A DNA stretch of 64,000 nt from Vibrio harveyi NBRC 15634 = ATCC 14126 = KCTC 12724 (GCF_001591145.1 NZ_BCUF01000007.1:62001-126000); one strand, 5' to 3'; shown: positions 1-10,845, counted from the first letter of the stretch. Notes: generated by a model from the letters alone, not told the origin. Translations and numbers: made by a program.

Positions 1-1536
1 GTATTTGCCGATCTTCATTTTCATCATCATCGATGAACCTTGACCGTTACCACATACCGCTAGGATGCTTACTGGGCGCAGACCGTCGCTCGCTTTGATT
101 GCTTGCTCTACCGCTTCAATCACTTCTGGCTCTTCACTGATTTCTACTGTGCCTTGCGCGTCTTCTTCAGCACGTAGCTTGCGAGAAGCGAAGAACATGT
201 AAACCAGAGACAGACCAACAAGAACGAAGAAGAACATTTTCGATGCAGACAGACCTTGCATGATTGGTGGGAATACAAGCGCCCAGTCCGCCATGCCCAT
301 CCAGCCGTTGAATTCTGTGCCGTGTTGGCTAAATAGGTGGATAGCCCAAGCAGAACCTAGTACCTCGATGATGCCCATCACGAAACAGATCTTCATCACC
401 GCTTTCCAGCCACCGAAGTGGTTAGCAAATACGCCGATGGTCGCGTTAGAGAAAAACATTGGAATGAAGCCAGGGATGATCATGATTGGCGCATCGAATG
501 CCAGCATTGCCAGTACTGCCGCGAACTGACCAAGCGCACCCCACATGAAACCAAATACCATTGCGTTTGGAGAAAATGCGTAGATAGCCGCACAGTCAAT
601 CGCCAATACCGCGTTTGGAATCACGCGCTCAGAGATGCCTTTGAACGCTTCAGACAGCTCAGCAACGAACATACGTACACCAGCAACAATCACCTGAATC
701 GCCACAGCGAATTTCAGACCCGTTTCTAGGATGTAGATAGTCCAGTGTGTGGTGCCCGCCATTTCTTGAAGGTTATCAAGACCGAATGAAAGCAGAATGA
801 TGCCGAAGAACACCGTCATCACGATCGCCGTTGCTGCGATGCTGTCGTGGAAGATGTGTAGCCATTTAGGCAGTTCTAGGTGGTCAACGCTGTCGTTCTT
901 ATCACCCAGTTTTGGCGCTACTTTTGTTGCAATCCAAGACGCGACCTGTTGTTGGTGACCAATTGAGAAACCCGCCCCGCCAGTGACTTCTTCGGTTGGC
1001 TTGAACATAATGTTGGAGGAGATACCCCAGTACAGCGCCATTAACACCGCAGAGTAAATGATGGTTTCCCACATGCTTGCGCCAAGCACAAAGTAGAACA
1101 CGGCGATCAGACCTGCTTGCTGGAACATGATGTGACCAGTCAGCATGATGGTGCGGATACCCGTGTATCGGCGGAACAGTACCAAGAGGATATTGATTCC
1201 TAATGCCAATAGAACGGCGTAACCTACCCAAGAGTAGTTATCGCCCATCGCTTCCATGGTAGACATCATGGAGGTGTAAGGGTCAATGACCGAGCCGGTT
1301 AGCCCGTGGTATTCGGAAAGTTTGGAAATCACAGGTTTGAAGCCAGCAACTAGGGTGCCCGCACCCACTTGAACCAGCATGAAACCCACGATCGTTTTGA
1401 TGGAACCTTTAATGATGGTGGTGGCGTCTCTTCTCAGCAACCAATAGCCAATGCATGTTACCAAACCCAGTAGTAGTGGGGCTTTGGTCATAACTTGGCT
1501 GTAAAAAATATAGAAGATGTCGTACAAGAACTCCAT
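1..1536 (-). CDS. ulaA: PTS ascorbate permease, EIIC-EIIB fusion (UlaA-UlaB), 3' end outside window
   Basis: Inner-membrane component that imports L-ascorbate and phosphorylates it to ascorbate-6-phosphate. The 512 codons seen begin [15 protein letters not shown] and contain the many hydrophobic helices and the GHQQQVASW and GGAGFSIGH stretches of UlaA. After about 465 residues comes an acidic linker ([16 protein letters not shown]), then [13 protein letters not shown], the phosphocysteine loop of an ascorbate-type EIIB. E. coli encodes EIIC and EIIB separately; here they are fused. The start is preceded by AGGGGTAAAG. The gene is divergent from ulaR, which faces it across a 386-bp regulatory region. 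The EIIB domain continues past base 1. Confidence 0.93.
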   Translation of the reverse strand, partial: MEFLYDIFYIFYSQVMTKAPLLLGLVTCIGYWLLRRDATTIIKGSIKTIVGFMLVQVGAGTLVAGFKPVISKLSEYHGLTGSVIDPYTSMMSTMEAMGDNYSWVGYAVLLALGINILLVLFRRYTGIRTIMLTGHIMFQQAGLIAVFYFVLGASMWETIIYSAVLMALYWGISSNIMFKPTEEVTGGAGFSIGHQQQVASWIATKVAPKLGDKNDSVDHLELPKWLHIFHDSIAATAIVMTVFFGIILLSFGLDNLQEMAGTTHWTIYILETGLKFAVAIQVIVAGVRMFVAELSEAFKGISERVIPNAVLAIDCAAIYAFSPNAMVFGFMWGALGQFAAVLAMLAFDAPIMIIPGFIPMFFSNATIGVFANHFGGWKAVMKICFVMGIIEVLGSAWAIHLFSQHGTEFNGWMGMADWALVFPPIMQGLSASKMFFFVLVGLSLVYMFFASRKLRAEEDAQGTVEISEEPEVIEAVEQAIKASDGLRPVSILAVCGNGQGSSMMMKMKIGKY

Positions 1537-1922
1537 ATCTTTACCCCTAGAGTGTTTTTTATTTGTAATCGTATGTAGGTCAGAGTGATTCCATCTGATG
1601 TCGCAGAATCTACTCAGTTTTTGCTCACGAAATAAACTCTAACAATCAAAAGTAATCACGCAATGCTCATTTGTGATTATTTTGATATTTATCAATTTTG
1701 CCCTCCAAAAAACCCTACAAATGGTAAGCGGATCACACACAAAAATTAAATTATCAATAAATACAATAACTTATAAATTCTTGTGATGAAGTTCAGATTT
1801 TCATCAGTCTTGAATTTGACAATCAAGAGCGTGATTAATAGAATCAAAACAAATCACAAGTAATCACCAAATAATCACTAGATACACATTTCGGTGAATT
1901 TGAATCAAATAGGGTGATGGGT
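1537..1922. promoter_or_regulatory. ulaA/ulaR divergent regulatory region with repeated TAATCAC boxes
   Basis: AT-rich intergenic region. TAATCAC (or its complement GTGATTA) occurs at 1653-1659, 1673-1679 (inverted pair), 1831-1837, 1861-1867 and 1872-1878, and AATCAC at 1852. The last three boxes are 10-11 bp apart, so they lie on one helix face just before ulaR. DeoR-family regulators such as UlaR bind repeated sites between their own gene and the target operon, so these boxes are probably UlaR operators. That assignment is inferred. A TGTGA half-site at 1782 could belong to a CRP site, but the second half is poor. Confidence 0.5.
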
Positions 1923-2678
1923 ATGAATGAAGTACAAAGACACAATGGCATTCTGTCTTTATTAGAAGAAAATCAGACGATTAACGTCTCACACATTATT
2001 GAGAGCTTTAACGTCTCTCCAGCGACGGCTCGCCGTGACATCTCTAAGCTGGATGAACTAGGCAAACTGCGCAAAGTACGCAACGGCGCAGAACGCGTAG
2101 AAGCAGAAAAGAAAAAATGGTCACCGCTGAACATCAACAGCACTGAGCATTACGAAGAAAAATCCTTGATTGCGATGCAAGCCGCTGAACTTTGTCAGCC
2201 TGGCGACAGCGTGGTCATCAACTGCGGTTCGACCGCTTTCCTACTTGGGCAGAAGCTATGTGGACAAGACGTGCAGATCGTCACCAACTACTTCCCATTG
2301 GCAAGCTACCTGATCAATGAAGACCATGACGATGTGATCATCATTGGCGGTCAATACAACCGTTCGCAAAAACTGTTCTTAAATCCGGCGCCCAACTCGC
2401 TTGGCAGTTACGCAGGCAATTGGATGTTCACCTCGGGTAAAGGATTAACCGAAGCCGGACTCTACAAAGCCGACATGTTAACCGCGGTGGCTGAGCAGCA
2501 AATGCTTGAGCAAATCGACAAGCTCGTAGTCGTGGTAGACAGCTCCAAAGTGGGTCACAGAACAGGCATGTTGTTCTGTCCTACCGAGAAAATCGACATT
2601 CTGATCACAGGCAAAAACGCCAACTCAGAGGTCATCAAAGCGATAGAAGCAAAAGGGACACAGGTCATTCTGGTCTAA
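1923..2678 (+). CDS. ulaR: DeoR-family regulator of ascorbate utilisation (UlaR)
   Basis: Predicted repressor of the ula genes, expected to respond to ascorbate-6-phosphate. The N-terminal DeoR helix-turn-helix contains VSPATARRDISKLDELGKLR (residues about 28-47), nearly identical to E. coli UlaR as I recall it. The C-terminal part is the DeoR sensor (DeoRC) domain, with GDSVVINCGSTAFLLGQ and VVVVDSSKVGHRTG. I place the start at the ATG that gives MNEVQRHNG, since it aligns with the E. coli protein and has AGGG 8 nt upstream; GTG or ATG codons 3 and 2 codons earlier are also in frame. It is divergent from ulaA and followed by ulaG, which suits a local regulator. Confidence 0.9.
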   Translation: MNEVQRHNGILSLLEENQTINVSHIIESFNVSPATARRDISKLDELGKLRKVRNGAERVEAEKKKWSPLNINSTEHYEEKSLIAMQAAELCQPGDSVVINCGSTAFLLGQKLCGQDVQIVTNYFPLASYLINEDHDDVIIIGGQYNRSQKLFLNPAPNSLGSYAGNWMFTSGKGLTEAGLYKADMLTAVAEQQMLEQIDKLVVVVDSSKVGHRTGMLFCPTEKIDILITGKNANSEVIKAIEAKGTQVILV

Positions 2679-2688
2679 CGCGCCCTAG

Positions 2689-3870
<1,182 letters not shown>

Positions 3871-3900
3871 TTCCGTCGCAACGTCAGACAGCGAAAACCA

Positions 3901-3930
3901 AAAGGGCTCTCAATTGAGTCCTTTTTTATT
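3901..3930 (+). terminator. Intrinsic terminator of ulaG
   Basis: Stem AAAGGGCTC / GAGTCCTTT (one G-U pair) with a short loop and a run of six T, 30 bp after the ulaG stop codon. Confidence 0.8.
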
Positions 3931-4435
3931 GCAGGAACTGCAGATGATACAGAGCGCATTTTCTGCGACGATTAACATTCGCTATCTATAAGTAGGAGAG
4001 CTTTCAGAGAGACTAACGCTCTCAAAAACCCTAGACGCTAGTGCACATCTACAAGCATTCTAATAAATGCCAACTTCGCTCTAACTTACGCTCAATATCA
4101 ACAATATCCGTCTAAAGCCTCGAAGATAAACCACTTAAAATTGAGCCACTTAGGCATCATCAATCGACAAAAATCATTTGATGTACTGCTTACAAGTTCA
4201 ATGTTAAATTGGTTTCGGTTAGTACATCCGAGTGCAATGTGTGACTGCGTTCGATGTCGCTTAAGTGTCAAACCTCCAAGGATGGAGTACCCATCAAACA
4301 CTTGAGTTCCACTTGATGTATGCTCTTATTTTTAATATCAAAAAGGACTCACTAAGAGTCCTTTTTTTCGTTTAGACAACCGTTCATCTCAGATAGCACG
4401 GAAACCGCGTCAGACTTCGACTCGCCATTAATGGG
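3931..4435. other. Intergenic stretch without a convincing gene
   Basis: About 500 bp between ulaG and the broken carbonic anhydrase gene. I see no ORF with a ribosome site and no recognisable RNA. Its one clear element is the hairpin at 4340-4369. The hairpin stands alone, so an untranslated transcript or a gene remnant may precede it. Confidence 0.5.
4340..4369. terminator. Bidirectional intrinsic terminator
   Basis: Perfect stem AAAAAGGACTC / GAGTCCTTTTTTT with a 5-nt loop. A and T tracts on both sides let it work in both directions. On the minus strand it lies 66 bp beyond the carbonic anhydrase remnant. Confidence 0.8.
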
Positions 4436-5009
4436 TTAGTTGATAATGAGTCGAGCGTTAATAGGCTGGATAGGACGATTGTTCTTGCCCATGATGTCCA
4501 TAAACGCTTTCACTTGCGCTGCAGATACCGTTTGAACCTCTTTTAGTACTAACCAACGAACGCCTTCAGAACATGGTGGTGTCGTTAACGAGCCATTGAA
4601 TCGGTAGTAGCTGTGCTTAGAAGGAATGAGAGACTTGATGCTCACTGGTGCAAAGCTGGTTGTTTTGCCTTTTTCAAAGTCATGCTTTAGCAACTGCTCC
4701 AATGCTGGGTTTTCATCTCCTAGCTTATAGAAGACTGCCACAACCGCTAGATTGCCATCCTTATCAGCATGAACAAAGTGCGCCTCTAGCGGGTACTCTT
4801 TTCCGTTGATGTGGTTTTCAGATGGCGTATGGAAGTGAAGCTGAGAAAGCGTGAACTTTTTATCGTCAACCAGTAGCGTGTTATTACCTTCAACATTGGC
4901 TTGCAGAGTATGACCATTATCAATAGCAGAAACGGCATCACCTAAATAGTTGATGTTGATTTCATCCATAATACCCAGCACGGTTGATTGAATATTAACA
5001 GGACTTTGG
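4436..5009 (-). pseudogene. Alpha-carbonic anhydrase, 5' end lost to an IS element
   Basis: Remnant of a periplasmic zinc enzyme that interconverts CO2 and bicarbonate. The reading frame runs from the IS boundary through QSPVNIQ (family motif QSPINI) and the zinc-ligand block LSQLHFHTPSEN, where two of the three zinc histidines form HFH. The third follows in LEAHFVH, and the substrate-pocket region is LTTPPCSEGVRWLV. The signal peptide and roughly 50 N-terminal residues are missing, and I do not find them on the far side of the IS. An internal GTG could give a 181-residue cytoplasmic product, but export and probably folding are lost. The family usually has about 230-250 residues. Confidence 0.88.
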
Positions 5010-6059
5010 GGCTTTGTTGCTTAAATCGATGGAACTAAATCAAGAAGCTACGATCTGATCGTCTACATTCATTCAAGTCTGTAGTCTCATGTCTAAACCT
5101 CGTGATAAAACAACTAACTGGAAGCAGTACAATAAAGTCTTAATCAACCGGGGTTCACTGACCTTTTGGATTGATGAGGAAGCGATAGCCGAGTGGAAAC
5201 AAAACAAACAAGGCAAGCGTGGTAGACCTCGCCGATTTCGTGACTTAGCCATTACTACCGGATGGTGAAACGAATATTTTCAATGCCGTTGAGAGGTCTG
5301 CAAGGTTTTCTAGACTCAGTATTTAAGCTGGCTAACATCCCGCTTGTTTGCCCGCACTACACCTGTATAAGCCGCTGAGCTATGGAAGTTGAGGTTTCAT
5401 TTAAAACCAAAACCAGAGGAACAATACAACATCTGGTCATTGATGCCACTGACCTCAAGGTTTATGGTGAGGGCGAGTGGAAAGTCAAAAAACATGGTAC
5501 TGATGGGAAGCACAGAGTCTGGCGTAAGCTGCATATCGCAGTAGATACAAACACCCACGAAATCGTTACAGCAGAGCTGAGCTTATCTAACGTAACCGAT
5601 GCCGAAGTGCTCCCCAATTTACTCAAGCAAACACGCCGTAAAATCATTGAGATATCAGGTGATAGCGCTTATGACACAAGGAATTGCCATGATGCTATAC
5701 GGCTCAAGCAAGCGGTTCCGCTTATCCCGCCACGAGAAGGGGCGGTCTTCTGGGAACAAGGACACCCTCGCAATTTAGCAGTAGGTTGTCAGAAGCTCTA
5801 CGGCTCCAACAAGAAGTGGAAAAAGCGGTATGGCTATCATAAGCGCTCGCTATCAGAGACAGCGATATACAGAGTAAAACAACTACTAGGTGGGAAACTG
5901 AACCTAAGAAATTACAATGCTCAGGTTGGCGAGACTTACGCCATGATCAAAGCCCTGAACAAACTTACAGGGCTTGGTATGCCTGAAACTCTGTGCATTG
6001 TATAAAAGTTACTCAACTTTAGGAGGTTTGGTTTCTCGTCTGAATTACGCAATAAAGCC
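5010..6059 (+). mobile_element. IS5-family (IS903-group) element, copy A, inactivated
   Basis: About 1050 bp. The left end GGCTTTGTTGCTTAAATC and right end (read inward) GGCTTTATTGCGTAATTC resemble the IS903 terminal repeat GGCTTTGTTGAATAAATC. The transposase inside is IS903-like but broken. The 9-bp flanks, GGACTTTGG and CACCATGTT, do not match, so no target duplication is visible and the site was probably rearranged after insertion. Copy B, inverted, lies 2 kb away. Confidence 0.88.
5089..6005 (+). pseudogene. IS903-type DDE transposase, frameshifted (copy A)
   Basis: The start codon opens MSKPRDKTTNWKQYN, as in IS903 transposases. Compared with copy B, a small deletion near 5262 (around GACTTAGCCATTACTACC) shifts the frame, and the codon after CISRR, near 5378, is TGA where copy B has CGA. 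The remaining C-terminal part, from about 5382, is open for 207 residues. It includes VIDATDLKVYGEGEWKVKKH (first catalytic Asp region), SGDSAYDTR (second Asp) and the YHKRSLSETAIYRVK helix that carries the catalytic Glu. The truncated protein lacks its N-terminal DNA-binding part. Confidence 0.88.
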
Positions 6060-6318
6060 CACCATGTTTGTGTTCAAATCGTTTTTAGTCGAAGGATCTA
6101 ATCGCAAGGTGGGCTTTTAGTTCATTTTTTATCCCGAGCTCAGGTTAAGGAATATTGAAATTCCTTACCATGAAGGTAATAACGCAGACACATCATGATA
6201 ATATCCGATGGATAATGTCGACCTGAAAAGTTAAGTCCCATATTAATAATGCTCCGTTATTGTAACGTTGCATTATCAAAATATCGCTTTGCGTCGTCAA
6301 CTTTGCGACAGAACCAAA
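6060..6318. other. Intergenic, IS copy A to the exported-protein gene
   Basis: 260 bp of AT-rich sequence. I looked here on the minus strand for the missing carbonic anhydrase N-terminus (signal peptide, WGY..GPEHW) and did not find it. No gene or terminator is clear. Confidence 0.4.
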
Positions 6319-7581
6319 TTAGCCGCCAAATGAACCCATTTTTGATACTAATGAACCCAAGCCATTAAAGCGTTTATCATAGTATTCTACTAACCAATTA
6401 GTGATTAGATTATCGCTATGGCTAGAACCTGAGTCTGGACTTGAACTTATAATACTGTTGAAGTTAATATCGCTAGTTTCTTCTTGTGGTACTCCGATTC
6501 CCATCATAGAGAGACCAAATAGATATTCGTCCACAGTGACAGATTCGCGTGACTCATCCTTCAATATATATTCATACATAGGCGTTGGTTGTGCATTGTG
6601 GGATAGGTTATAGACGTTGTTCGCATATTCCATAATTCTTCCAATGCGTCCTGAATCTGGATTGTTATCTTCCACGTTTAATTCCTGTTGATAAAATGGG
6701 ATTGTCAGTTTTTGATATGCGTCTATCGAAATATAGTTGAAGGTTGTAGTAATATCACCATTGCTATGATAATCCCAAACATAACTAATTTTTGGTGTAT
6801 ATGAGTAGTTCTGGAGTGGTTTTTTAACTGGTGGTGCAGGACATGCAGAGCATTGTCCAGAACTTATGGCATATGTTTTTACCTCTTGGAAGTTTGTGTT
6901 TTCTTGATCGGTATAAGTGATAACAAATGTACCGATTGGAGAACCAATAGAGGGGTCATCAAAATCAATACCATCAAGAGGTGATAAGGCAGCAGCGATG
7001 GTGTTATAGAGACTACCGAGAATGCTAGCGGTAGCATGCATTGCATCAATACGCTGTTGATTTTTATGTATCATAGATATAAGTTTAGTGCCAATCCTGA
7101 ACTTATTAACTACTGTGGCGCGACCATGTTCATCTCTTTCAGCGACGACAAGAACCCATTTTCCTGACATTGGGAATGTGGGTGACTCTGCTTTGGCACT
7201 AAGTGAGTATGTTTCTGCAATCTGATCTTTGGTACCGGTTACACGTTCACGCCCTTGGCTAAATAGCATTATGGCCTTTAAACGTTTTCTCCCATTAACA
7301 TTTTCATACTTAAAATAATGAGAACCAACAATTGAATTGTAGATAGTATCTCCATCGTTTCCACTATCAGTGCTTTTGAATAGCATATTGACAGCAGATA
7401 GTTCGTCACTATTGTAGGAGAATTTGTATGACATCTCATTTGGCATTACATTTCCAAAGATGTCTGCTCCTTTAGGCTTTACGATTATTTCATCTTGAGT
7501 CCAACTATTTGATGCAAAAGCATTAATACATGCTGAAGACAACAGTATAGCTATGGTAACTTTTTTAATAGAAAACTTCAT
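6319..7581 (-). CDS. Exported protein of unknown function
   Basis: 420 aa and not recognised. The start MKFSIKKVTIAILLSSACINAFA is a clear Sec signal peptide with cleavage after AFA, and AAGGAG sits 7 nt upstream; an in-frame start 52 codons earlier has no ribosome site and no signal peptide. The mature protein has one CSACPAP pair of cysteines near the middle, polar beta-like stretches (VWDYHSNGDITTTFNYISID), and no C-terminal anchor or barrel signature. Codon use is AT-rich compared with the neighbours, and the gene sits between two IS copies, so recent acquisition is likely. It may be a secreted or periplasmic protein. Confidence 0.7.
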   Translation of the reverse strand: MKFSIKKVTIAILLSSACINAFASNSWTQDEIIVKPKGADIFGNVMPNEMSYKFSYNSDELSAVNMLFKSTDSGNDGDTIYNSIVGSHYFKYENVNGRKRLKAIMLFSQGRERVTGTKDQIAETYSLSAKAESPTFPMSGKWVLVVAERDEHGRATVVNKFRIGTKLISMIHKNQQRIDAMHATASILGSLYNTIAAALSPLDGIDFDDPSIGSPIGTFVITYTDQENTNFQEVKTYAISSGQCSACPAPPVKKPLQNYSYTPKISYVWDYHSNGDITTTFNYISIDAYQKLTIPFYQQELNVEDNNPDSGRIGRIMEYANNVYNLSHNAQPTPMYEYILKDESRESVTVDEYLFGLSMMGIGVPQEETSDINFNSIISSSPDSGSSHSDNLITNWLVEYYDKRFNGLGSLVSKMGSFGG

Positions 7582-7875
7582 ACTATAACTCCTTAAGTTG
7601 TTTTTATGAGGCTCTTCGCATACGACTAGCAAAAAGGTTTGGTTGTGCCACAAAGTTATTACGAAATACAAATGTACTGATTTCCAGATATAATTAGGCT
7701 GGAACATAGACCTGTTTCGCTTGGGAGACGTCAACATCCTAATACGCTGTTATAACTTGTTTCTCTAATGTCGTTCTTATGAAGTTATTATTATTAAATT
7801 GAGTGCATTTGATAATCAGGTAATATCCGAATTCACTTTTCACTTCAGCCGAATAATAAAGTCAAAGGAGAGACC
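7582..7875. other. Intergenic between two divergent genes
   Basis: 294 bp, AT-rich, holding the start regions of the exported-protein gene and the LysR fragment. A LysR-type operator would be expected here, but I cannot identify one confidently. Confidence 0.35.
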
Positions 7876-8046
7876 GTGGACAAGTTTTCTAATATGACGA
7901 TGTTTGCCTGCATCGTTAAGAATAAAGGGTTAGCAGCAGGTAGAGAGTTAGGTTTATCTCCTGCAACTATCACGGCAAGACTGCAAGCGCTGGAAGATCG
8001 CTATGGGATTAAGTTGCTCCGGGCTTTGTTGCCTAATTCAGCGTAA
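7876..8046 (+). pseudogene. LysR-family regulator, truncated by IS copy B
   Basis: A GTG start with AAAGGAGAG just upstream opens a LysR helix-turn-helix: MFACIVKNKGLAAGRELGLS followed by PATITARLQALEDRYGIKLL. The frame then enters the IS end (RALLPNSA) and stops. Only 48 native residues remain of a family that is usually near 300, and the effector domain is missing. The gene is divergent from the exported-protein gene, which it may once have controlled. Confidence 0.85.
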
Positions 8047-9078
8047 GAACGAATGCTAGCTAAATCGTGCGTATTTTAAACAATATACTGAGTTTCAGGC
8101 ATACCTATCCCAGTTAGCTTGTTGAGTGCTTTGATCATGGCGTAGGTCTCACTAACTTGTGCGTTGTAATTTCGAAGCTTGAGTGAAGCTCCTAGTAGTT
8201 GTTTACACGATACATAGCGCTCTCCGACAATGAACGCTTATGATATCCATACTTCTGTTTCCACTTTTTGTTCGAGCCATAGAGCTTTTGACAGCCAACT
8301 GCCATATTGCGTGGATGCCCTTTTTCCCAGAAAGCTGCACCCTCACGCGGAGGGATTAGAGGTATCGCTTTCTTAACCCTAATCGCCCTGTGACACTCTC
8401 TTGTATCGTATGCACCATCTCCCGAGATTTCCTTGATAGTTTGGCGTGTTTGCTTGAGTAGATTGGGGGGGGGGTACTTCCGCATCTGTCACACCTGATA
8501 GTGTCACCTCAGCGGCGATAATTTCGTGTGTATCTGTATCAACCGCAAGATGGAGTTTACGCCAGACTCGACGCTTGCCATCGGTTCCATGTTTTTTCAC
8601 TTTCCATTCACCCTCACCGTATACCTTGAGACCAGTTGCATTGATGGCTAGGTGTTGGATAGCGCCTCGTGTTGAGGTTTTGAAATTAACCTCAACATCC
8701 TTAGCTCGGCGACTTATACAGGTATAGTGAGGGCAAACCAATGGGATGTTCGCCAATCTAAAAACAGAGTCGATAAAGCTTTGTAGCGCCCTTAATGGTA
8801 AGGAAAAGATGCGCTTTACCATGAGAGCCGTCGTGATAGCGAGATCACTAAACATTCTTGGTCTGCCACGTCTTTCCTGTTTTGGTTGTTTCCACTCAGT
8901 TATGGCCTCCTCGTCAATCCAGAACGTCAGTGAACCTCTGTTGATCAAGGAGTTATTGTACTGCTTCCAGTTAGTTGTTTTGTAACGAGGTTTAGGCATG
9001 AGGCTACGATGATTGATGGGTGTAGCCGATCAGATCATAGTTTCTTAATTTAGTTCCATCGATTTATGCAACAAAGTC
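8022..9078 (-). mobile_element. IS5-family (IS903-group) element, copy B, inactivated, inverted relative to copy A
   Basis: About 1057 bp. The end at 9078, read inward, is GACTTTGTTGCATAAATCGA, and the end at 8022 is GGCTTTGTTGCCTAATTCA. These match the two ends of copy A with a few substitutions. The 9-bp flanks GTTGCTCCG and GCTAATCTT differ, so there is no target duplication. The interrupted LysR gene does not continue on the far side. Confidence 0.88.
8076..8999 (-). pseudogene. IS903-type DDE transposase with two frameshifts (copy B)
   Basis: Opens MPKPRYKTTNWKQYN and keeps the N-terminal domain that copy A has lost, through AINATGLKVYGEGEWKV and DGKRRVWRKLHLAVDT. A run of ten G at 8465-8474, where copy A has four, shifts the frame after SGVTDAEV. 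The next segment (SGDGAYDTR, YHKRSLSESAMYRV) then loses one A near 8203 relative to copy A and stops after VNNY. The end of the ancestral gene (GMPET..YIV) is still readable in another frame. Both copies therefore look unable to transpose by themselves. Confidence 0.88.
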
Positions 9079-9094
9079 GCTAATCTTACCAATC

Positions 9095-9844
9095 TTGGTA
9101 AGTGGTTTTTTGGTTTGTCATATCCATCCGTTCTATCGATACAAGGTGCACCGTTATGAAGGACAGTACCTGTACTTAAAAAGCGCAAACTTAGGCATGA
9201 TGTGTTTGTTTATCGCCTTAGGCTTAGTCTTGATCATTAATCGCTACGCGTATTTTTTCGCAGCCATCACACATGTAGCTCCGATAAAATGGTTACCTGA
9301 TGCATTGTTGGTACAGACGCCTTATGAGTTTACATCGAACCTACTCTATGAACTTGATGCCTTTACCAATCAAGAGGTTATCAATCTCACCTGGGTGACC
9401 ATGATTACGTTTTCGATGTTGCTCGTGCCTGTATTTTGGTCTCTGCTCGCCTACATCAAATATTGCATTCGCTACATGACGTTTAGCCCAAAAGAGCGAC
9501 TGAATGCGAGAGTCTTTTCCGACAGCTCGCTGGATGACTTTCTCTTTAAATCAGCGTTAGAAAAAGGGGACAAAATGGTCATGCTGACCCTGTCGGATAG
9601 AAGGTTATATGTGGGGAAAGTACTCAGCCTAGGCGAGCCCAACGAAGCAGAAGGACTCAACCAAGAGATATCGATAAAGCCGGTAATGAGTGAGTATCGA
9701 GACAAGGGGACGCTAGAAGTTCATTTTACTAAACACTACGCCAATAGTGATGCCAATGCCGTCACCATCATCAAGCAAGATCTGATCTCTTCAGCCTGCG
9801 CTTTTAGCTTTGCAACCTATGAGAAATTGCATCGAAAAGGCTAG
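9095..9844 (+). CDS. Membrane protein of unknown function, probably 5'-truncated by IS copy B
   Basis: The frame is open from within the IS end. The first possible start is a TTG with no good ribosome site, so the native start was probably lost. About 249 residues can be read. Two hydrophobic segments (ANLGMMCLFIALGLVLIINRY and WVTMITFSMLLVPVFWSLLAY) are followed by a soluble C-terminal part with a small-barrel look (MVMLTLSDRRLYVGKVLSLG). The layout resembles DUF6338-like membrane proteins, but I cannot confirm the family. It converges on the next gene across a hairpin. Confidence 0.6.
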   Translation: MVSGFLVCHIHPFYRYKVHRYEGQYLYLKSANLGMMCLFIALGLVLIINRYAYFFAAITHVAPIKWLPDALLVQTPYEFTSNLLYELDAFTNQEVINLTWVTMITFSMLLVPVFWSLLAYIKYCIRYMTFSPKERLNARVFSDSSLDDFLFKSALEKGDKMVMLTLSDRRLYVGKVLSLGEPNEAEGLNQEISIKPVMSEYRDKGTLEVHFTKHYANSDANAVTIIKQDLISSACAFSFATYEKLHRKG

Positions 9845-9853
9845 AAAGTGAGA

Positions 9854-9886
9854 AAGCGTATCATCCTACCCACGGTTGATACGCTT
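9854..9886. terminator. Convergent-gene hairpin
   Basis: Perfect 10-bp stem AAGCGTATCA / TGATACGCTT with a 13-nt loop between two converging genes. The T tracts are short, so it may be a weak terminator in either direction. Confidence 0.55.
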
Positions 9887-9895
9887 ATCATACTT

Positions 9896-10651
9896 CTACG
9901 CCGGCTTTACGTTTAAAAGAAACTGCTCTAGAGAACCGATTCCCGCCAGCTCAAAAATCTGATTAAGTACGTTCTGATGGTAATTGTGCATATCAAGGAT
10001 TTCCTCAATCACCTCTTGCTCCATGCTACCGAGAAAAATACCCGCTAATATCGCGTCAAACCAGCGGAAAGTACACCGAGCGACGACGTTTTTTACGTTA
10101 AGTTCATTTGCCCTAATCGTGATATCCAGCAGCAGTTGGTACTTATAAAAATACAGCTCACTGCCATATTCCTCCGTAATAGGGAACGCCTCCGCTTCCT
10201 CGCCAAATATCAACAAGCGATCTTCTATCATTTCTTGATGCTTGGTTTGCACATTGCGTCTGAAATTACTGACTTCCACACCCAACCATGAACCGACCAG
10301 CAAGATGTAGCTGTCCATGCCTTGAAGGCTCTCAAGTACTTCCTGTTGCTTTTCATAGATGGCCTTTCTCACCGCTGGCACTTTAGCCTTCGGGCATAAA
10401 CCACGCCAAGCAAGGTCCAATAAAGTCACAAGTTCATTGGGATCTTCGTTATCCGAGTAATAAAAAGTAGAGCGGTTGATGAAGCGATCTGCCAAGCGTT
10501 GATGTTTATCCCTGTAGAGATGAATCAGACAGGCATCCGTCGTTTTACAATAAGCTTCACAAGGTATAGAAACATAGTGTGATTGGACACGGTTGATTTG
10601 GTAATGCGTGTTCTCGCACGAGTGTCCCAGAATGCGTTTTAAGAGGCCCAT
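9896..10651 (-). CDS. Hypothetical cytoplasmic protein
   Basis: 251 aa, no signal peptide or membrane segment. It is mainly helical, with acidic and aromatic-rich stretches (ELYFYKYQLLLDITIRANEL) and several cysteines near the N-terminus (HSCENTH, IPCEAYCKTTDAC). The spacing of those cysteines is not a metal motif I recognise. RBS-like AGGAG lies just upstream of the ATG (TTAGGAGATTTATG). It is transcribed alone. I do not recognise the family and assign no function. Confidence 0.65.
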   Translation of the reverse strand: MGLLKRILGHSCENTHYQINRVQSHYVSIPCEAYCKTTDACLIHLYRDKHQRLADRFINRSTFYYSDNEDPNELVTLLDLAWRGLCPKAKVPAVRKAIYEKQQEVLESLQGMDSYILLVGSWLGVEVSNFRRNVQTKHQEMIEDRLLIFGEEAEAFPITEEYGSELYFYKYQLLLDITIRANELNVKNVVARCTFRWFDAILAGIFLGSMEQEVIEEILDMHNYHQNVLNQIFELAGIGSLEQFLLNVKPA

Positions 10652-10845
10652 AAATCTCCTAAAGACCTACAAGAGGTTGATATCCTTAACAAACAAACTT
10701 AATGGTGACTCTGCACCCTAGCACGCTCATTTTTTATTTGGGTCTCATACCGGAAGTTGACGGTTTTTCACTGTAACTTGCTTGAGAATCTAAAGAAGAG
10801 AAGCCCTGCGCCGTAACTCATTCAGGACGAGACATACGTCAGATC

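Noticed and set aside
4098..4301. 67-residue minus-strand ORF
   Set aside because: No ribosome site and no protein-like features.
5010..9078. Composite transposon made of the two IS copies
   Set aside because: Both transposases are broken and no target duplications or matching outer flanks exist; three flanking genes are damaged. A rearranged region explains it better.
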